Shown: positions 1-12,551, counted from the first letter of the stretch. The stretch: 64,000 nt of DNA from Nereocystis luetkeana (GCA_031213475.1 JARUPZ010000027.1:496001-560000), one strand, 5' to 3'. The notes: generated from the letters alone by a model not told the origin. Numbers and translations are program-made.

Positions 1-807
1 CGCCTGTGGCGTGCCTATCTCCACGCGCCTGAAAGCTACGGCCTAGCCCGTCCCCCTCGACTGACTTGTCGGATTCTGTGAGCTGAATTATGCCATACAT
101 ACCGGAGCACGTGTTGTTTATACCACATACATTCCGCTATTTTGCTACAGTTCGAAGTTATCGACGTTTCTATTGTTAGTATTATAGGCTCCAAATCGAA
201 AGGCTAACACCTGCTACCTGGTATTTTCATTTTTATCATTTTTGAAGAAAACAGCCATCAAAAAGTGCATAAAACTAAAATTGAGGTCCATATTTTGAGG
301 AAGGTAGATAGGTACGAGTATGGCTAATAAATAACATATCGGCCTTAGTTCAGAAAAATTATCGAATGTGCCCTGATCTCTTTCAGTCCAGAAATTGGCA
401 ATGAACTATTACCTCCCACAACGGGTGTGCAGTCCTAAGGCACCTCAGTTGTGTGTGTTTTTTCGCTTGTCTACTTAGCCCTGTGAGGCCGCGGAAAAAC
501 AAAATCGAGTCGAGACCTATTAATAAACAGCTAGACCTTTTCAGCCGAGGGGGCAAAGGGGCCGCCCCCCCATAGACTGGCTGTGGCTTTAGTACTTTGG
601 GTTATTGTTATTCATCACGTGTTTTTCAACCAACTCGAGACGGTTTGTCATGGCCGCGAATCCTCGCCCGGTGGTCTGGCCGGCCGGCGAAGTCTCTTTC
701 CTAGTCGATGCTGACCGCTCTGTGGGTCTCTCGCACAGCACCGCGAGAAAAAAAAAAAAAAAATAGTGAAAAGCCCTGCAGAGAATAACAATAATAATAA
801 GAATAAC

Positions 808-902
<95 letters not shown>

Positions 903-1046
903 TAATAATAATAATAATCTCTTGATATATAGTAAATTATAATGGTGTTCAGTCGACACATCCTCGACTCAAGCGGGTTCGTTCAGACAGCATTAGGTCA
1001 CCTCTAATCAATGTTGCTCGTACCCACTGCTGTGCTTCATTCAACC
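1..1046. other. 5' flank without recognisable gene
   Basis: No convincing coding exon was found. The stretch holds one TACCTGGTA motif at 215, a TATTAATA-type site near 519, a poly-A run at about 749-763 and a long AAT microsatellite (separate entry). Open frames across the microsatellite encode only poly-leucine or poly-tyrosine and are artefacts of the repeat. Confidence 0.6.
786..919. repeat. AAT trinucleotide microsatellite
   Basis: About 45 units of AAT with a few AAC/AAG interruptions near both ends. It lies in non-coding sequence upstream of the first gene. Confidence 0.97.
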
Positions 1047-1155
1047 TATTACGGGGGACCGTAGTTAATAGGACCTATGATCCACACAAAAATATATATA
1101 TTTACCTATTTTTACTCACAATATTTGGTCCTATTAACTATGGTCCCCCGTAATA
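1047..1155 (+). mobile_element. 109-bp MITE copy A
   Basis: Full-length copy of the hairpin family. It starts TATTACGGGGGACC and ends GGTCCCCCGTAATA, and the left half is largely complementary to the right half (GTTAATAGGACC against GGTCCTATTAAC). Length is exactly the family consensus of 109 bp counting both flanking TA. It is non-coding. Confidence 0.95.
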
Positions 1156-1194
1156 ATGTCGCCACTCCGTGTGCACCCTCGTTTAGCGATACCC

Positions 1195-1303
1195 TATTAC
1201 GGGGGACCATAGTTAATAGGACCTGTGGCATACATAAAAACCTATATATTTAACAATTTCTACTAACAATATTTGGTCCTATTAACTATGGTCCCCCGTA
1301 ATA
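1195..1303 (+). mobile_element. 109-bp MITE copy B, just upstream of gene 1
   Basis: Full-length 109-bp copy with intact terminal inverted repeats. It ends 41 bp before the ATG of the SMP-30-like gene at 1345, so it must lie in the 5' UTR or core promoter. Only 39 bp separate it from copy A in the same orientation. Confidence 0.95.
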
Positions 1304-1344
1304 GGTGGAGCAACGGTGGGGAACACAGCAGCAGCAGCAGCACA

Positions 1345-4300
1345 ATGACGTGGTCGGGGATCTTGGCGAGTTTGCTCTTGCTCGGAGCCGCAGCTGGAAG
1401 CTCAAGACTGGATGTGATCCAATTGCCTCTCGGCTTTGCTCCAGAGGGGATCACGCTCGGCAGGGAATGGACCGCCTTTGTAGGCTCCCGCGTCCGTGAG
1501 GACCCTTTTCTGGCATGATGTCTGTACTTTCTGAAAATATTATGAGCTTTATGAGTAGTAGGTGTGCTCACGTAGGGGAATATAGATACTCGCTCTCTGG
1601 GAATACCCGGGTACCTACCCGACTATAACTTAAACTCTCGGCTTGGGTACCCGGGTATCCCCGAAGTCCGAATGCGATTGAATTGCTTGCCGGCTTTTTT
1701 TGTATTTTCGCTGGAGGGGATCAGCCCGGCAAGAAATCAACCACCCACTATGGGTTGTAGTTGTAGGGCCTGGTATCACCTTTAACTCGGGGGGGTATAT
1801 GATATCTATATATCTATATATATACCCCCCCAAAAAACATGACTAAGTCATAAAAAGTTGATATTTCTTACCTGGTAGTCATGTCCATATCACGGGTATT
1901 TTTCGATATATCGCTATGAGATGTGATATATGCAGGGTATATGAGATATCATGCCATATATCGTGTGATATATCACATATATATATTGTGATATATCATA
2001 TATATGCAAATAATGTTTTACATCACATATACCTTGTATATTGTGATATATCACTTCATATCTGCCCTATATGTCGTGCTTTCCTGAGCTATTGTCGCCT
2101 ATATATGTGCGTCACCGCCGTTTCACATCGGTACGTAAGTCTTGCTCATGATTGGGGTCTGACATGTGCCACACTGATGGCAGAGCACTTGCTCGGTACT
2201 TGGCGAATTGTGCCCGCTACGTACGACCCGATACACAAAATGCATGAATTATGATATAACAACCCTTCTCCGCGAGGTTATATGCCTTGTAGATGTGTGG
2301 TGTAATGCAGACAACAGTTAGTTTGTGTATTGCGATGACCACAACATTGTGTACACTCTCTGCCGGTAGTATTTGTACCAGGTACAAGGTAGGCACATAT
2401 ATATATATCGATGTCGAAGGCGACTGCGTGCTGTAGCTGTGGCTCGCTTGTGGCCGCAGGCGATGGCGCGTTCGACTCGCTCATCGCGGATCAAAACCGC
2501 ACGACAGGGAGACAGCAGCAGCGGACACAGACCCCTGGTGCGTTCCCTTGTGTGTGCGTCACGCTTCGTACTCGTACTCGTATCTACGTACCAGGTATAT
2601 ACTGCACGTATATTCCGCCCAAAATGTACGCCCGAAAGATGCAAGAGATATCGTCAAGACAGCAAAAAAAGTCGATATATTATGCCACATATCGGATACT
2701 ATTAGCTAGATCACGTGTTTCACCTCATATAGGCCGATATATCATCTTATATCACCTTATATAGGCCGATATATCGCTTCATAGCGGGCGTATATATCAT
2801 ATACCAAATATCATATCACGTTTTAGTCATATCGTGCTGAAAACCCCTATATATAGGGATGTAATACGATATGATATATTTCGCATGTTCCGGCGAAAAA
2901 AAACATGACTAAGTACTAACTATGGAAATATCATATCGTATACCTGGTAGGGGGTATATATAGGGTAGCCCTATACTGATACCAGGCTCTAATGGGTTGG
3001 CTATCTTGCCGGGAAGGGACATTTTGCGGCGCGCTGTCCGTCCTTCCTGAAAAGTGTGAACGTATTTTACTAATTTTACTATCAACACCTGCAGTAGGGT
3101 ATACTTTGAAATATAAAAACCAAAATGGAATCTACTACGAGTAGCTGCCGAGAGCGCCTAGCGTTGGTGGGCGTAAAATTGAACGCGAGATGAAGAAAGA
3201 AGGAAAAGCTGAACCTTTCTCGTGATGATAAAAATGCAAGGAAGGCGCGTACCGTAGTGTAGACGAGAGGGCGGGGGGGGCTGCTACGTGACCCCGGGTC
3301 TGAGTCACGACGAGGAGAGAGCAGCAGGAAGAAGGGCTAAGATGGCATACTTGGTATGGGACATAAAATTAAACCAGGCATGTATATACCAGTACTATTA
3401 ATATTTATGGGGGTACTCGAGTACCTACCAGGTATGCAAGTACGACTAAAACTGTCCAAGTTCGGTACCCGGATATCACAGAGCGTTTACCTTGCCAAGA
3501 CCACCCTTCAAATGTAACCTTTGGCGGAGGGGCAACGGCCATAGGGCGGGCGGTGGGTCTCGGGGAGCACACTCGATCCTTATAATCAAAATATGCGTTA
3601 GGAGAACGTGTGAATATACGTGTACATTAACGTCGTCAATGGCATCGTACCAAGCATATTGTGCATGCATGTGTGTAGTCTCGATATTAATAGTACGCAT
3701 CGTTCCAACAGCGTGCACACGCCCGACCGGACAGATGGATCGATTTGGAAGGGAGACCTTCTCACCGGACAAGGAGAGGTCGTCGTTACGGACGTCGGTA
3801 GCTCAGCGCTTGGTCTGGAGCATGACCGGCGGTCGGGGTACCTCTTTGCTTGTTATAGGAGTTCAGGTAATGTTCGATCCTTTCAAAAGGTTGCACACGT
3901 ACATCGAACAGATCACAATCTATGAACAGATCATCTACAGGTAGATCATTACCGACCGTCATGAGGTGCCGTTTGGCATCTGTGCACTAACAACTAACTG
4001 TAGTATACATCCAACGCAGGAAACATGTACGGTAGGTGCATGAAGTAACAGTAATTCATGCATGTTGTACGGTTCTCACGCGTCAACAACAGCCATGTAG
4101 ATTTTACAGATAGATGATGATTATATCTGTCTGATCTATCCGCCCTGGAGGGCCTAGATCATGAAGTGGGGAACGGTGATCTGTCCGAAGTGTTAAGTAG
4201 TGGTCATCAGCCGCCTGTTGCTGCGTGCTTGAACATTACGCCAAGCAGAGTCATAGTTACAGCATCCGAGCTGCGCGTTTAGAATGAGCCGACGACTACT

Positions 4301-7300
4301 CGTAAGCAACAACCTACCCAATACGAACGTTAGGCTCACGTTGTGGGGGACACTAAAAAAAATGTATCAAGAAACCGTACTCTCAGCAGCGATCGCTCCG
4401 CTGTACCCTAGGCATACACTATAGTAACCTAGGTCCAAGGTTGCTCAGCGATGACGCCACAAAACGTCTTCAGCCTTAGCTCGGACGAGGTGTTTCCTGT
4501 TGGTACAGTAGGGACATTACTGGCTGCACCTTATTATGCTGGTCACCTGGAGACCGGTGTGGTATGGTATGGTATGGATTCATTCACATGCTGCTACAGT
4601 GCATCTGATTTGCGGTGGGAGATGCACAGTCACGCCGTACCAGGTACTTGAGTAGTAAATAATGCCTATACTTGGTAGACAAACTACTACTACTGTGTGA
4701 ATCGCAGCGAGTTATTGGTGTCGCTGTTGATGACGTTCTGGACACTGACACATCCCAGTGCCCTGTTTACTTTGTTTGGCGCATTGCCGTGCAAGATCAC
4801 ATGCAATCAAAATGCAGTTGGATGCTCTGCTCGAAAAGTGCACCATTCTTAATCGACCCACGTTTAAACCGTTGCTTCGCGCAACTCCACCCGCCAGCTC
4901 GCGTCTACGACGAAGATGATTTCAGCCTCGTGGCAGAGTTCGTATTTGCTGACGAGGGTGTAGTATCGCTGATAAACGACGTGTATGTCTCCAAGACCGC
5001 GGCATACTTCACAGACTCCTTCCGGGATAAGATTTACAAGGTGAGAGGCCTTTGTTTACAATAATACCTGGTAAAAAGTGCACACATCGGCCAGATCACC
5101 GATTGATTCGAATAATTCCCACTGCATGATCTGCAATTAATTAGTAGATATCTGAGAGCAGCCATATCTCCCTGATGATCTGAATGGTCATCTGCATGAT
5201 CTCGATCTCGTTTGCGGGCTGTAGGATTGTAGGATCTGCGTTGCCTGGCACGTGTCTCCCGGGTCGGTTGGATCTGATCTGTACCATTGCGCCAGATCCA
5301 GCCCGACATTTCATGGGGCAGGCATTATCATCTACCAGGGTACCAGGTATTGTATTTGTCGGTGATCTAGACGATTCAGATGATCAGATAGATGATGATT
5401 TGTGCAATGTGTGCCCACAACGAACGAAGCAAAAGTACGAGGCGCAAGGCGGAGGGAGGCTCAGAGTAGTGAGCGGTTGCAGTATCTCCGCAGCGGAAAA
5501 TACAAAAAGCGTACATTGCGTCTACTGTCCGTATAATATGTGCCGCGTGTACAGCAGTACAAGTCTTCTTCGCGCCTTCCTAAGAATTTGAACCAAACGC
5601 GCTGCAGGCAATCCTGTCGCCGTCTTCCCGGCCGGCAGCTGGCATATTATGGCCGCATTCCAAAAGAAGGGGGTAAGGGTATGCACTTTTGCAATAGACG
5701 CGTTCTACGATAGGAGTAGGCACTTTTTATGCCTTATGAGGCAACATGTCTGACCGATGATAGGGCTCCTTGAGGGCACTGATGAACTACCCCCCAGCGC
5801 ATGTCTTCTTGTCGCTGTGTTCGTCACAGATCTGGTCCATGGGATTGCTCGTTGGAATAGTCGTGGCTTTGTTTTATTACATCACTCAAACAGTTTTTCG
5901 GGTGATAACCACCACCCCCACCGAGCGAGCTTCTAGGCTTACTCAAGTCATGAGCCTCAGAAAATTGCAGGCGAATCCCTCCACCCCTCGACTTCGTACC
6001 AGGTACCAGGGGTATTCATTAAGGGGGGATAATGAACGTACAGGCTCCGCTATTGTTGTTTTGATAGGTGCACGATTACACTTTCACAAGCCAAACGAAT
6101 TCCTGATTCACACGACCGCAAAGAAAAATTAGGGCATGCCTCAATGCCACAAAAGGGCATGCCTTCAAATTGAGCCGGGTGGAAACGGGGGTCCGCACCG
6201 TCCGACCGAAAAACTCCCAAAATAAATACATGTTCACTTATGCTACGCATAGATCTGTTCGTATATTTGTTCTTCTTAGACCTTTTGGGCCACACCCCCT
6301 CGTATGCGCGCCGTTTGCGCAAAAGACGAAGATTTTTAGACCGGAAGGCCGTCCAGACACGGTCGTTGAGGTTTCGGTACGACCCGAGCGGTGTGTGGAG
6401 CGCGTACGTAGCGGGCGCCAAATATGTTTTTTGTCGGCGGGGAGTGGATAAGGCGCTCTCCCTTACGGGGTTTCAGCACGAGCCCTTGTTTCTCGCGCAG
6501 GCTTTTTGTTTATGCCGTCCTCCAGCGCACATAATCGACGACAGCATGGTATCCCTTGATACACATAACTGCTATTACGGGGGGCCATAATATATATAAT
6601 AGTACGTAGTAATCAGAACCCACGATGGGCCCGATAATCATATGTCCCCGTATGCTTGCACACCATATATCATTGTTTTTGGTTGCCGTCGTATGTCCTC
6701 CCGTCATATCGAGGGCTGCAACGTCTCAAATACCCCTGCAATCCACTACCTGGTCCACAGTAGTACAGGTTATCTCCATGGGCGCTTCAGGTATATCCAA
6801 CGATTTGTCCAAGCGACCCAACGACGTGTTACATACTGCAGTACGGCCATCCCCGCCCTCCTTGTCTAAACCGCTTCCACCCTAAACCGCATTCACCACA
6901 CACCCAGGTCCCGTTAGACGCGGATAGCGGCGAGATTCTGGATCTGGTGATCACCGACGCTAACACGATCACGCTTAGTCAGGAATTCGGCTTCGTTGAG
7001 GGGGACTTCAACGGGAATGGCATTGTGGTGGGCAAACACTGTGACTTGGCTGAAACCAAAGTAGCTTGCAGTAGTTCAGTCGCCGTAAGAGAGCCGATCG
7101 ATGCAACGTGCTACGATAGGACTGGCGGACTCTTCGACCGAGGGCCTACCTTGTACCTTTTATGTACCTTGTGCATTTAATGTTCCACCATAGTATTCGT
7201 TAGGTACATCTAAACTCATGTGCTGCCCCCACAATGTTGAGGTTCCATCGTAGTCTGTTTTTGTAAAGTCGATGTCAAACTCTGAATCCATGTGCGCGCA

Positions 7301-8516
7301 GTGATGACACAATTTACTGTAGTATTTAGAACCCAGAATGGAGCCTCAAACCAGGTGTCGCCCTACGTTTCCACCCCATGATTGGTTATCATTTCTACTA
7401 GTAGTATGTACCAGGTACCGGATGCTCCCGTGATATATACCGCGAACCCTGCACCTCAACCCCTTTCGAACTGCACGCAAGTTTGCAGTTTTTAGGGGCA
7501 ATTAAGCTCGTGTGGGGTGTTTTTTTCGCCGCTGTGTAGCGGGTGTGCGTGTCCCGGGTACGCTGCTCGTCGTAGTCGGGTAAACAACGTCCCATGTGGT
7601 GCATTTTTCTCCCTGATATGGCTTGAGTTTTGTACGGTTGTACTTTTGTCAACCAGCATATCATATGCGTCTCTTCTGTGCAATCTAGCCGTGACGTTTG
7701 TTATGTTGATAATGTGGTGCTCGCTCTGTCACACAATTATTTTTCATTTGCCAGGCCAACGACGACGGTAGCGTTCTGATCGTGGCTAACAGCCAAGCTG
7801 GTCAAATCTTCACCGTCGATCCTGAAACCGGCACCGCCGCCCCGATAGACCTCGGAGGCGTTCTTGTCCACGCAGACGGCTTGGTGAGAGTCCAGATCCA
7901 ATACCTTCTTTCCATTTGTTCCCTTCGCCTCATGCCCCCCCCCGGGCATCGACCGACTCCTCGAGACCGAGGGAAGTCCTTGCAAGAGAGTATCAATTAC
8001 TGACGCGTGCTACGATGAACGTGATACGAATGGCGGCACTCCTCCACCCAACATTGTCGAAAGTTCGTTGTTATGTTGCAACATTTTTCTTTCTATGCAT
8101 ACTTGGACCGTGGGATTCATCATCGGGTAGGACTCTTATTTCCCTCCAAATCAGCTCTCGTGTGACGTATAAAAGACATGCCAAAAATCCAGAGGTCTTC
8201 AAGCGAGGAACCTCGGAAAATAAAATGTCCTTGTTTTTTTTTTTTTTTTTTCTCATCCCATTCATTATCTTCGCACATCTTCTTCTCTCTCTCCTTCCAA
8301 CTCGTAACTCAGATCCGGGGTCACATAGCAGGCTCTTCTCCCCCCTTTTCCCGCTACGGTACGTGCCTTCATTTTTATCGCGAGAAGATTTCAGCCTTTT
8401 TTTCCCTCGTCGACTCGCATCGAATTGTGCGCACCTCTACCGCCGTAGTATGGGTCTACGATTAATAACACAGGATTACGACATTCTTATCATGCATGCT
8501 CGTTGGCTAACCGTTG

Positions 8517-8547
<31 letters not shown>

Positions 8548-11500
8548 CTCACGTTAACTCACAATTCAATGCAGTCCGTGGTCGCAGGACAGGCTCCAAT
8601 AACTCTGGAGTGGAAGAAATACCTCAAGTAAAAACAGAGGCAAAAACAAAAAACAAGCATACGCACTCCACCACTGCGGACACCAGGGAAGCAAAAAGGA
8701 GACTATTAATAGCAGACAAAAACCTAAAAAAGAAGATGAAGCTAAGCAAACAAAACAAAACAAAACAAAGTGTATGCTACCGTATGTGTGCGTGATGTGT
8801 GATGCATGCCATGGTTGGTCGTGGTCGCCGCCACAGCAGTAATATCATAGATAGGTCAAACGGTGGATAAATGCGGTCCGTTGTCGGGGAAGAATCTGAA
8901 TCGAGGCATGCTTTCAAGAGTTGTGCAATTGTCCAACAAAGCATACCCCGGTCGTATCTTGGAGCGTACACAAGTAAAACAAAAAACTGTGCAAACGGTT
9001 TATATCTATCTCAGCACGTCGGTTGAAACGGTCGGTGAACATACATATGCAAGTGTCCCCGCGTAGCCTAACTGTGAGGGGGCGAAAGCGTTATAGAAAT
9101 AGAGTCTATAAATAGCATGAGTCCGGAAAGTCATGCTTCACTATCGAGGCCCCGCCCTCGGCCAAATCCTCGGTGGAATGACATTTCTGCTGTATCAACT
9201 TTCGAGTGCGCCCCTTGGTACCGACATACCTGAACAAATGCGGTCATAATCTTAAGAACTTTGGCAGTCATTGGGTTCGTGGTGCGTTCATCGTCATTGG
9301 AGTACCACGACAAGCCGTCTATATCAGCGACAGCACCATTGTTGGGTGTCTCTCCGGGTACCCTACGCTAGTGTGTTGGTTTGATCGGCTTTTTTTGCGG
9401 CTTGGTGTGCTCCATCTGTCCAGAGGAGCAAGGCATTCGCAGGCTAACAAACGTAAGGGCATACCGTGCACCGTATATCGGGGGAGATAATATAGCACAC
9501 CCCCTCGGAAAACATTCCAGGCCGAGTATAGCGATATTCTTGAAAGCATGCCGGCTTATCGTGGTACTCCAATGACGATGAACGCACCACGAACCCAATG
9601 ACTGCCAAAGTTCTCAAGATTATGACCGCATTTGTTCAGGTATGTCGGTACCAAGGGGCGCACTCGAAAGTTGATACAGCAGAAATGTCATTCCACCGAG
9701 GACTTGGCCGAGGGCGGGGCCTCGATAGTGAAGCATGACTTTCCGGACTCATGCTATTTGGGGCCAATGTCATGCAATGGGTCTAGGGAATCAAGTCGGC
9801 GAGACCTTTCCAAAGCCACCATTAATTATCGTAGGGTGCGGCCCCCAACTAAAACGGTGGAGAAATCCACCTCGAAAACCCGTCCCAGGAGAGGTGATAT
9901 CTCGCGTGTTATAGCATGCGGCGTATTTCAGTAGGAGCCCCTCGCCGTGCCATCCATCCCAATCGTCGCTCTTCAATAGTTAGGTGGTTGCCGATAAATT
10001 CTTGGGGATGCTCCATCTGCACCGAGATTTACATGAGAATCGGGTAAGCTATTTGTTAGTAGATCTCGCTACTACGGGGAGACGTAGTGATCAGACCCAA
10101 ACAAAATGTGTAAACATGAGGAAATAGATGGTTTTGGGATCCCAGCGTGGGTTTTGATTGCTATGGCCCCCGATAACAGGAAATCCTGGTAGTACGTGCT
10201 GGTGAAAGGCTTAGAAAACAGAAGAGGATATTTATGGCCGAAAGACGTGGATTTCTAGCTTGGTCTTTATTTTCGTTCAGGGCCTTCGACTTCATCTAGA
10301 GCCGTAAAATCAGGCAGGAAGGCTTGCCCTATTTCAGGCAGTCGTATAAGTTCGCAACTTGGTCCGCTCGATGTAGCGTCCGACGCCGCTCAAATTTGAC
10401 AAAAATGTGTGCAACGCGTGCGCAATCTCATCGCTGTTGCGCCTGCTGTACGCCCCGATATCACCGCTACACGCGTCAAACGAACACTGTCAGGTTCTGC
10501 GCAAGAACACCCTTTGGGCTGTCGATGGTGGTGGTCGCAGCGTCTCCGGGGTGCAGCAAATCACGGAGGTATGTCATAGCACGGCGACAAAAAAACGTGT
10601 TGGTCTTGCCTGAAGTGTGACGACTCGGGCGGGGATAACTTCCGGTCCACGGGGATCAATAGGCGTCTGTGCGCCACTTGTGTCGTCTCCCTTGGATGTG
10701 TTGGTTTGGGTTCTGACATGGTCCACACTTCTCGCCAAGCAGTATTCGGGGTCTAGCGGCCGAACCTATTCTGACTATCGCGCGACCAGCGATTTCCTCC
10801 GCTAAAACTTTCGTTCCATTCGAACCTTTATGCTGCGTAACCGGGCTACGGCAGGTATCGAGGTTGAATTTGGGAGTACTACAGCATGGCCAAAACAAGT
10901 CTCACTGACGGGGCTCCTCAACTAGTGCATCAACCATTGCAACGCTCAAAACTCCCTAATACCCTTACATCCGAGATGTATTCAAACTCAGGCTCATATC
11001 CTTCCTTAGAAATCAGGTGTTCGCTGTTGCGTATCGTAGAGCTCCTTAGGTGCGGCGACTATTAATAACAAAAAATGTTACCACCTCTACTACAATCGTA
11101 GCACGCGACTTCGTGTGCTGTTGTATGCACTACTTACGAATTCAGTGCCACGTTCGTTCCGGTCCCCATCGGGTCGTCGAGCACAAACGTATTGGCCAGC
11201 TTTTGTAAAGTGCTGACCCAGCTTTCAATGCCCCACTGCAGTCCGCTCCTACGCAGACGTCGACGTACCTGGCATACAGCTGCAGCTCTGTTTACGAGTG
11301 CAGTGTCTCGTCCGGTTCAGCTCCATCATCAGGTCGTCGAGCCGAAACGTATAGGCCTTCCCTTTGCAAAAGTGCTGATTGGGCTTTCAATACCCTACTG
11401 TCCGCTCTTACGCAGATCCCCCTTCCAACTTACTGGTCTTCCTTTGCTAAAGCCGCGGCGACGTCGGCAGCGCTCTTGCTTTTGAGGGGGTACATCCATC

Positions 11501-11776
11501 CCATGCGCGTCGCGTCGTGCTGACCGAGCAATCAATGCCCTCTTGTCCGCCCTTAAACAGATATCCCTTTCGGAAGACCTGTCGTGCGGCTCTGTTGCAC
11601 CCCGCGGTCTGACAAATGTACTCTTCGACACCCCGACTACTGCGGGAAGAAAGGGAAACTCGCTTTACGCCGTCAATGGAAAGTTCAACGTCGCCGAGGA
11701 GGACGTGCCAACGACCGAGTTCGAGATTGTTCGGGTGGATCGCGACGGTGGGGAGTACATGTGCACCTCGTCCTAG
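1345..11776 (+). CDS. Secreted SMP-30/gluconolactonase/LRE-like beta-propeller protein, 7 exons
   Basis: Exons: 1345-1495, 3735-3866, 4898-5040, 6908-7027, 7755-7883, 10494-10568, 11561-11776; 966 bp, 321 aa plus TAG. All junction phases agree and introns are GT-AG, 0.7-2.6 kb. Residues 1-19 form a signal peptide (MTWSGILASLLLLGAAAGS), so the product should be exported or enter the secretory path. The rest reads as a six-bladed SMP-30/senescence-marker/lactonase-type propeller: FAPEGIT, GSIWKGDLLTGQGEV, LINDVYV, AAYFTDSF, VHADGLV and a C-terminal GNSLYAVNGKFN. By family analogy the divalent-metal site would be Glu34 (PEG), Asn179 (NGI) and Asp223 (ADG), with Asn121 (NDV) nearby. Length fits the family (about 300-350 aa). 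Substrate is unknown; family members are lactonases or sugar-related hydrolases, and some plant/algal versions are strictosidine-synthase-like. The exon-2 acceptor and the GTGGGC donor of exon 4 are the weakest boundaries. Confidence 0.88.
1890..2970. repeat. AT-rich, quasi-palindromic segment in intron 1
   Basis: Two patches (about 1890-2060 and 2690-2960) are dense in the self-complementary words GATATATC and TGATATATCA separated by short spacers, so each can fold on itself repeatedly. The segment also holds TACCWGGTA motifs at 2376, 2589 and 2941. No coding exon is visible. Confidence 0.6.
3165..3345 (+). mobile_element. SINE fragment in intron 1
   Basis: The body reads GGCGCGTACCGTAG, then CTACGTGACCCCGGGTCTGA, then GAGGAGAGAGCAGCAGGAAG. 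These match, in reverse complement, the bodies of the SINE copies at 8.2, 38.4 and 48.5 kb. No tRNA-like head or poly-A tail was recognised, so it is truncated. Confidence 0.6.
6573..6592. mobile_element. 109-bp MITE, terminal fragment (copy C)
   Basis: Only the left end TATTACGGGGGGCCATA is present, followed by TA-rich sequence with no matching right end. It is a truncated or internally deleted copy in intron 3 of the SMP-30-like gene. Confidence 0.7.
8218..8432 (-). mobile_element. SINE copy without head, in intron 5
   Basis: Read on the minus strand it is a body ending in a poly-A tail (poly-T at 8234-8250 on the plus strand). It shares most of its length with the SINE at 38.35-38.70 kb, including CTCGTAACTCAG, CACATAGCAGG and TTTATCGCGAGAAGATTTCA (plus strand). 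The tRNA-like 5' head is missing. Confidence 0.75.
9110..9759. mobile_element. Foldback element with 208-bp inverted arms, in intron 5
   Basis: Left arm 9110-9317 and right arm 9552-9759 are reverse complements over 208 bp with only about three mismatches; spacer 9318-9551 (234 bp) is unique. Arm termini begin AAATAGCATGAGTCCGG. No clear target duplication is visible at the edges and no transposase is encoded. It lies inside the transcribed intron 5 (7884-10493) of the SMP-30-like gene, so the pre-mRNA could form a very long hairpin. Confidence 0.93.
11140..11560 (+). repeat. Degenerate tandem repeat ending at the last-exon acceptor of gene 1
   Basis: Three diverged units (starting near 11145, 11300 and 11430) share GGTCGTCGAGC, CGTATNGGCC, AAAGTGCTGA, GCTTTCAAT and TCCGCTCNTACGCAG. 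The last unit's version (TGTCCGCCCTTAAACAG) is the 3' splice site used by exon 7. The repeats therefore carry two decoy acceptors upstream of the real one. Confidence 0.65.
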
Positions 11777-11920
11777 GTGTCTGCTGCTACTATACGCCAG
11801 AAAACGCATGCCAGAAACCCAGCACGAGGAGCTTAATCCGGTGGATCGTGACAGTAGTAGTGGGGAGTACCTTTGCACTCCGCTTCAGTTGTCTGCTACG
11901 CCAGAAAACTATATGCACCC
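11734..11920 (+). repeat. Partial duplication of the end of the last exon of gene 1
   Basis: Sequence from about 11841 (GTGGATCGTGACAG, GGGGAGTACCTTTGCAC, TCTGCTACGCCAGAAAAC) repeats, with small indels, the exon end and 3' flank from about 11734 (GTGGATCGCGACGG, GGGGAGTACATGTGCAC, TACGCCAGAAAAC). The copy lies after the TAG stop and is not coding. Confidence 0.7.
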
Positions 11921-12551
11921 CGCTTGCACGCTATACTACTGTAGTACGGCAGTAGCATACGTTCTGCTATGTGCAAATACGAAAGCTCCTCATGGCATGG
12001 GGTGCAGATCATATTCCACCTCAACGGCGGCGTTTTTCATGCTATGGTCCACATCATTGGAAGGAATACGGTGGTTCGTTCATGTGGCCAAGTAAGTGGT
12101 GATTCCAGCGTCCAAAGGAGGCGGAACCTTTGGCGCTCGATCATACCTTGTGTATCAAAACTTTTGTTGTTTGGAATATTTTTCCGCCGTGGCCGTTTGT
12201 GTTGTTTATTTTGTCTATGGTAGGCTGACTCGTGTATATTATATTGCTAGTATGTTTTTTTGTCGCACAATCACACGACGGGGATGTTCCATCCAACATC
12301 AGGGAGTTCCATATCTTGATCTGGGATTATAAGAACGGGAGATTTAGGTGGATAATCTGCGGGACAAACGGAAGATGTATACTGCCGGCAACGCGATGAA
12401 CAATCACGCGCATGCTTCGCCCTCGGCTGTCACTCGACGGCTCGGATATATAATATACAAGAGGAGTCCCGTGATAGTGTCTGGAGTCAACCACGTGTTC
12501 CCATCCCAGCTGCGTCTATACCTCTAGAGATCAATCAACTCGTACCAATAG

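Noticed and set aside
648-961. Minus-strand open frames of poly-leucine and poly-tyrosine
   Set aside because: They are translations of the AAT microsatellite and have no non-repetitive coding content.
8071-8557. 213-codon plus-strand open frame at 7916-8557 and its antisense
   Set aside because: It runs through a SINE copy with poly-T; the similar frame at 38.2-38.6 kb exists only because the SINE body is repeated.
11616-12095. 159-codon plus-strand frame over the end of gene 1
   Set aside because: It is a shifted frame of the true last exon, extended by the partial duplication downstream of the stop.
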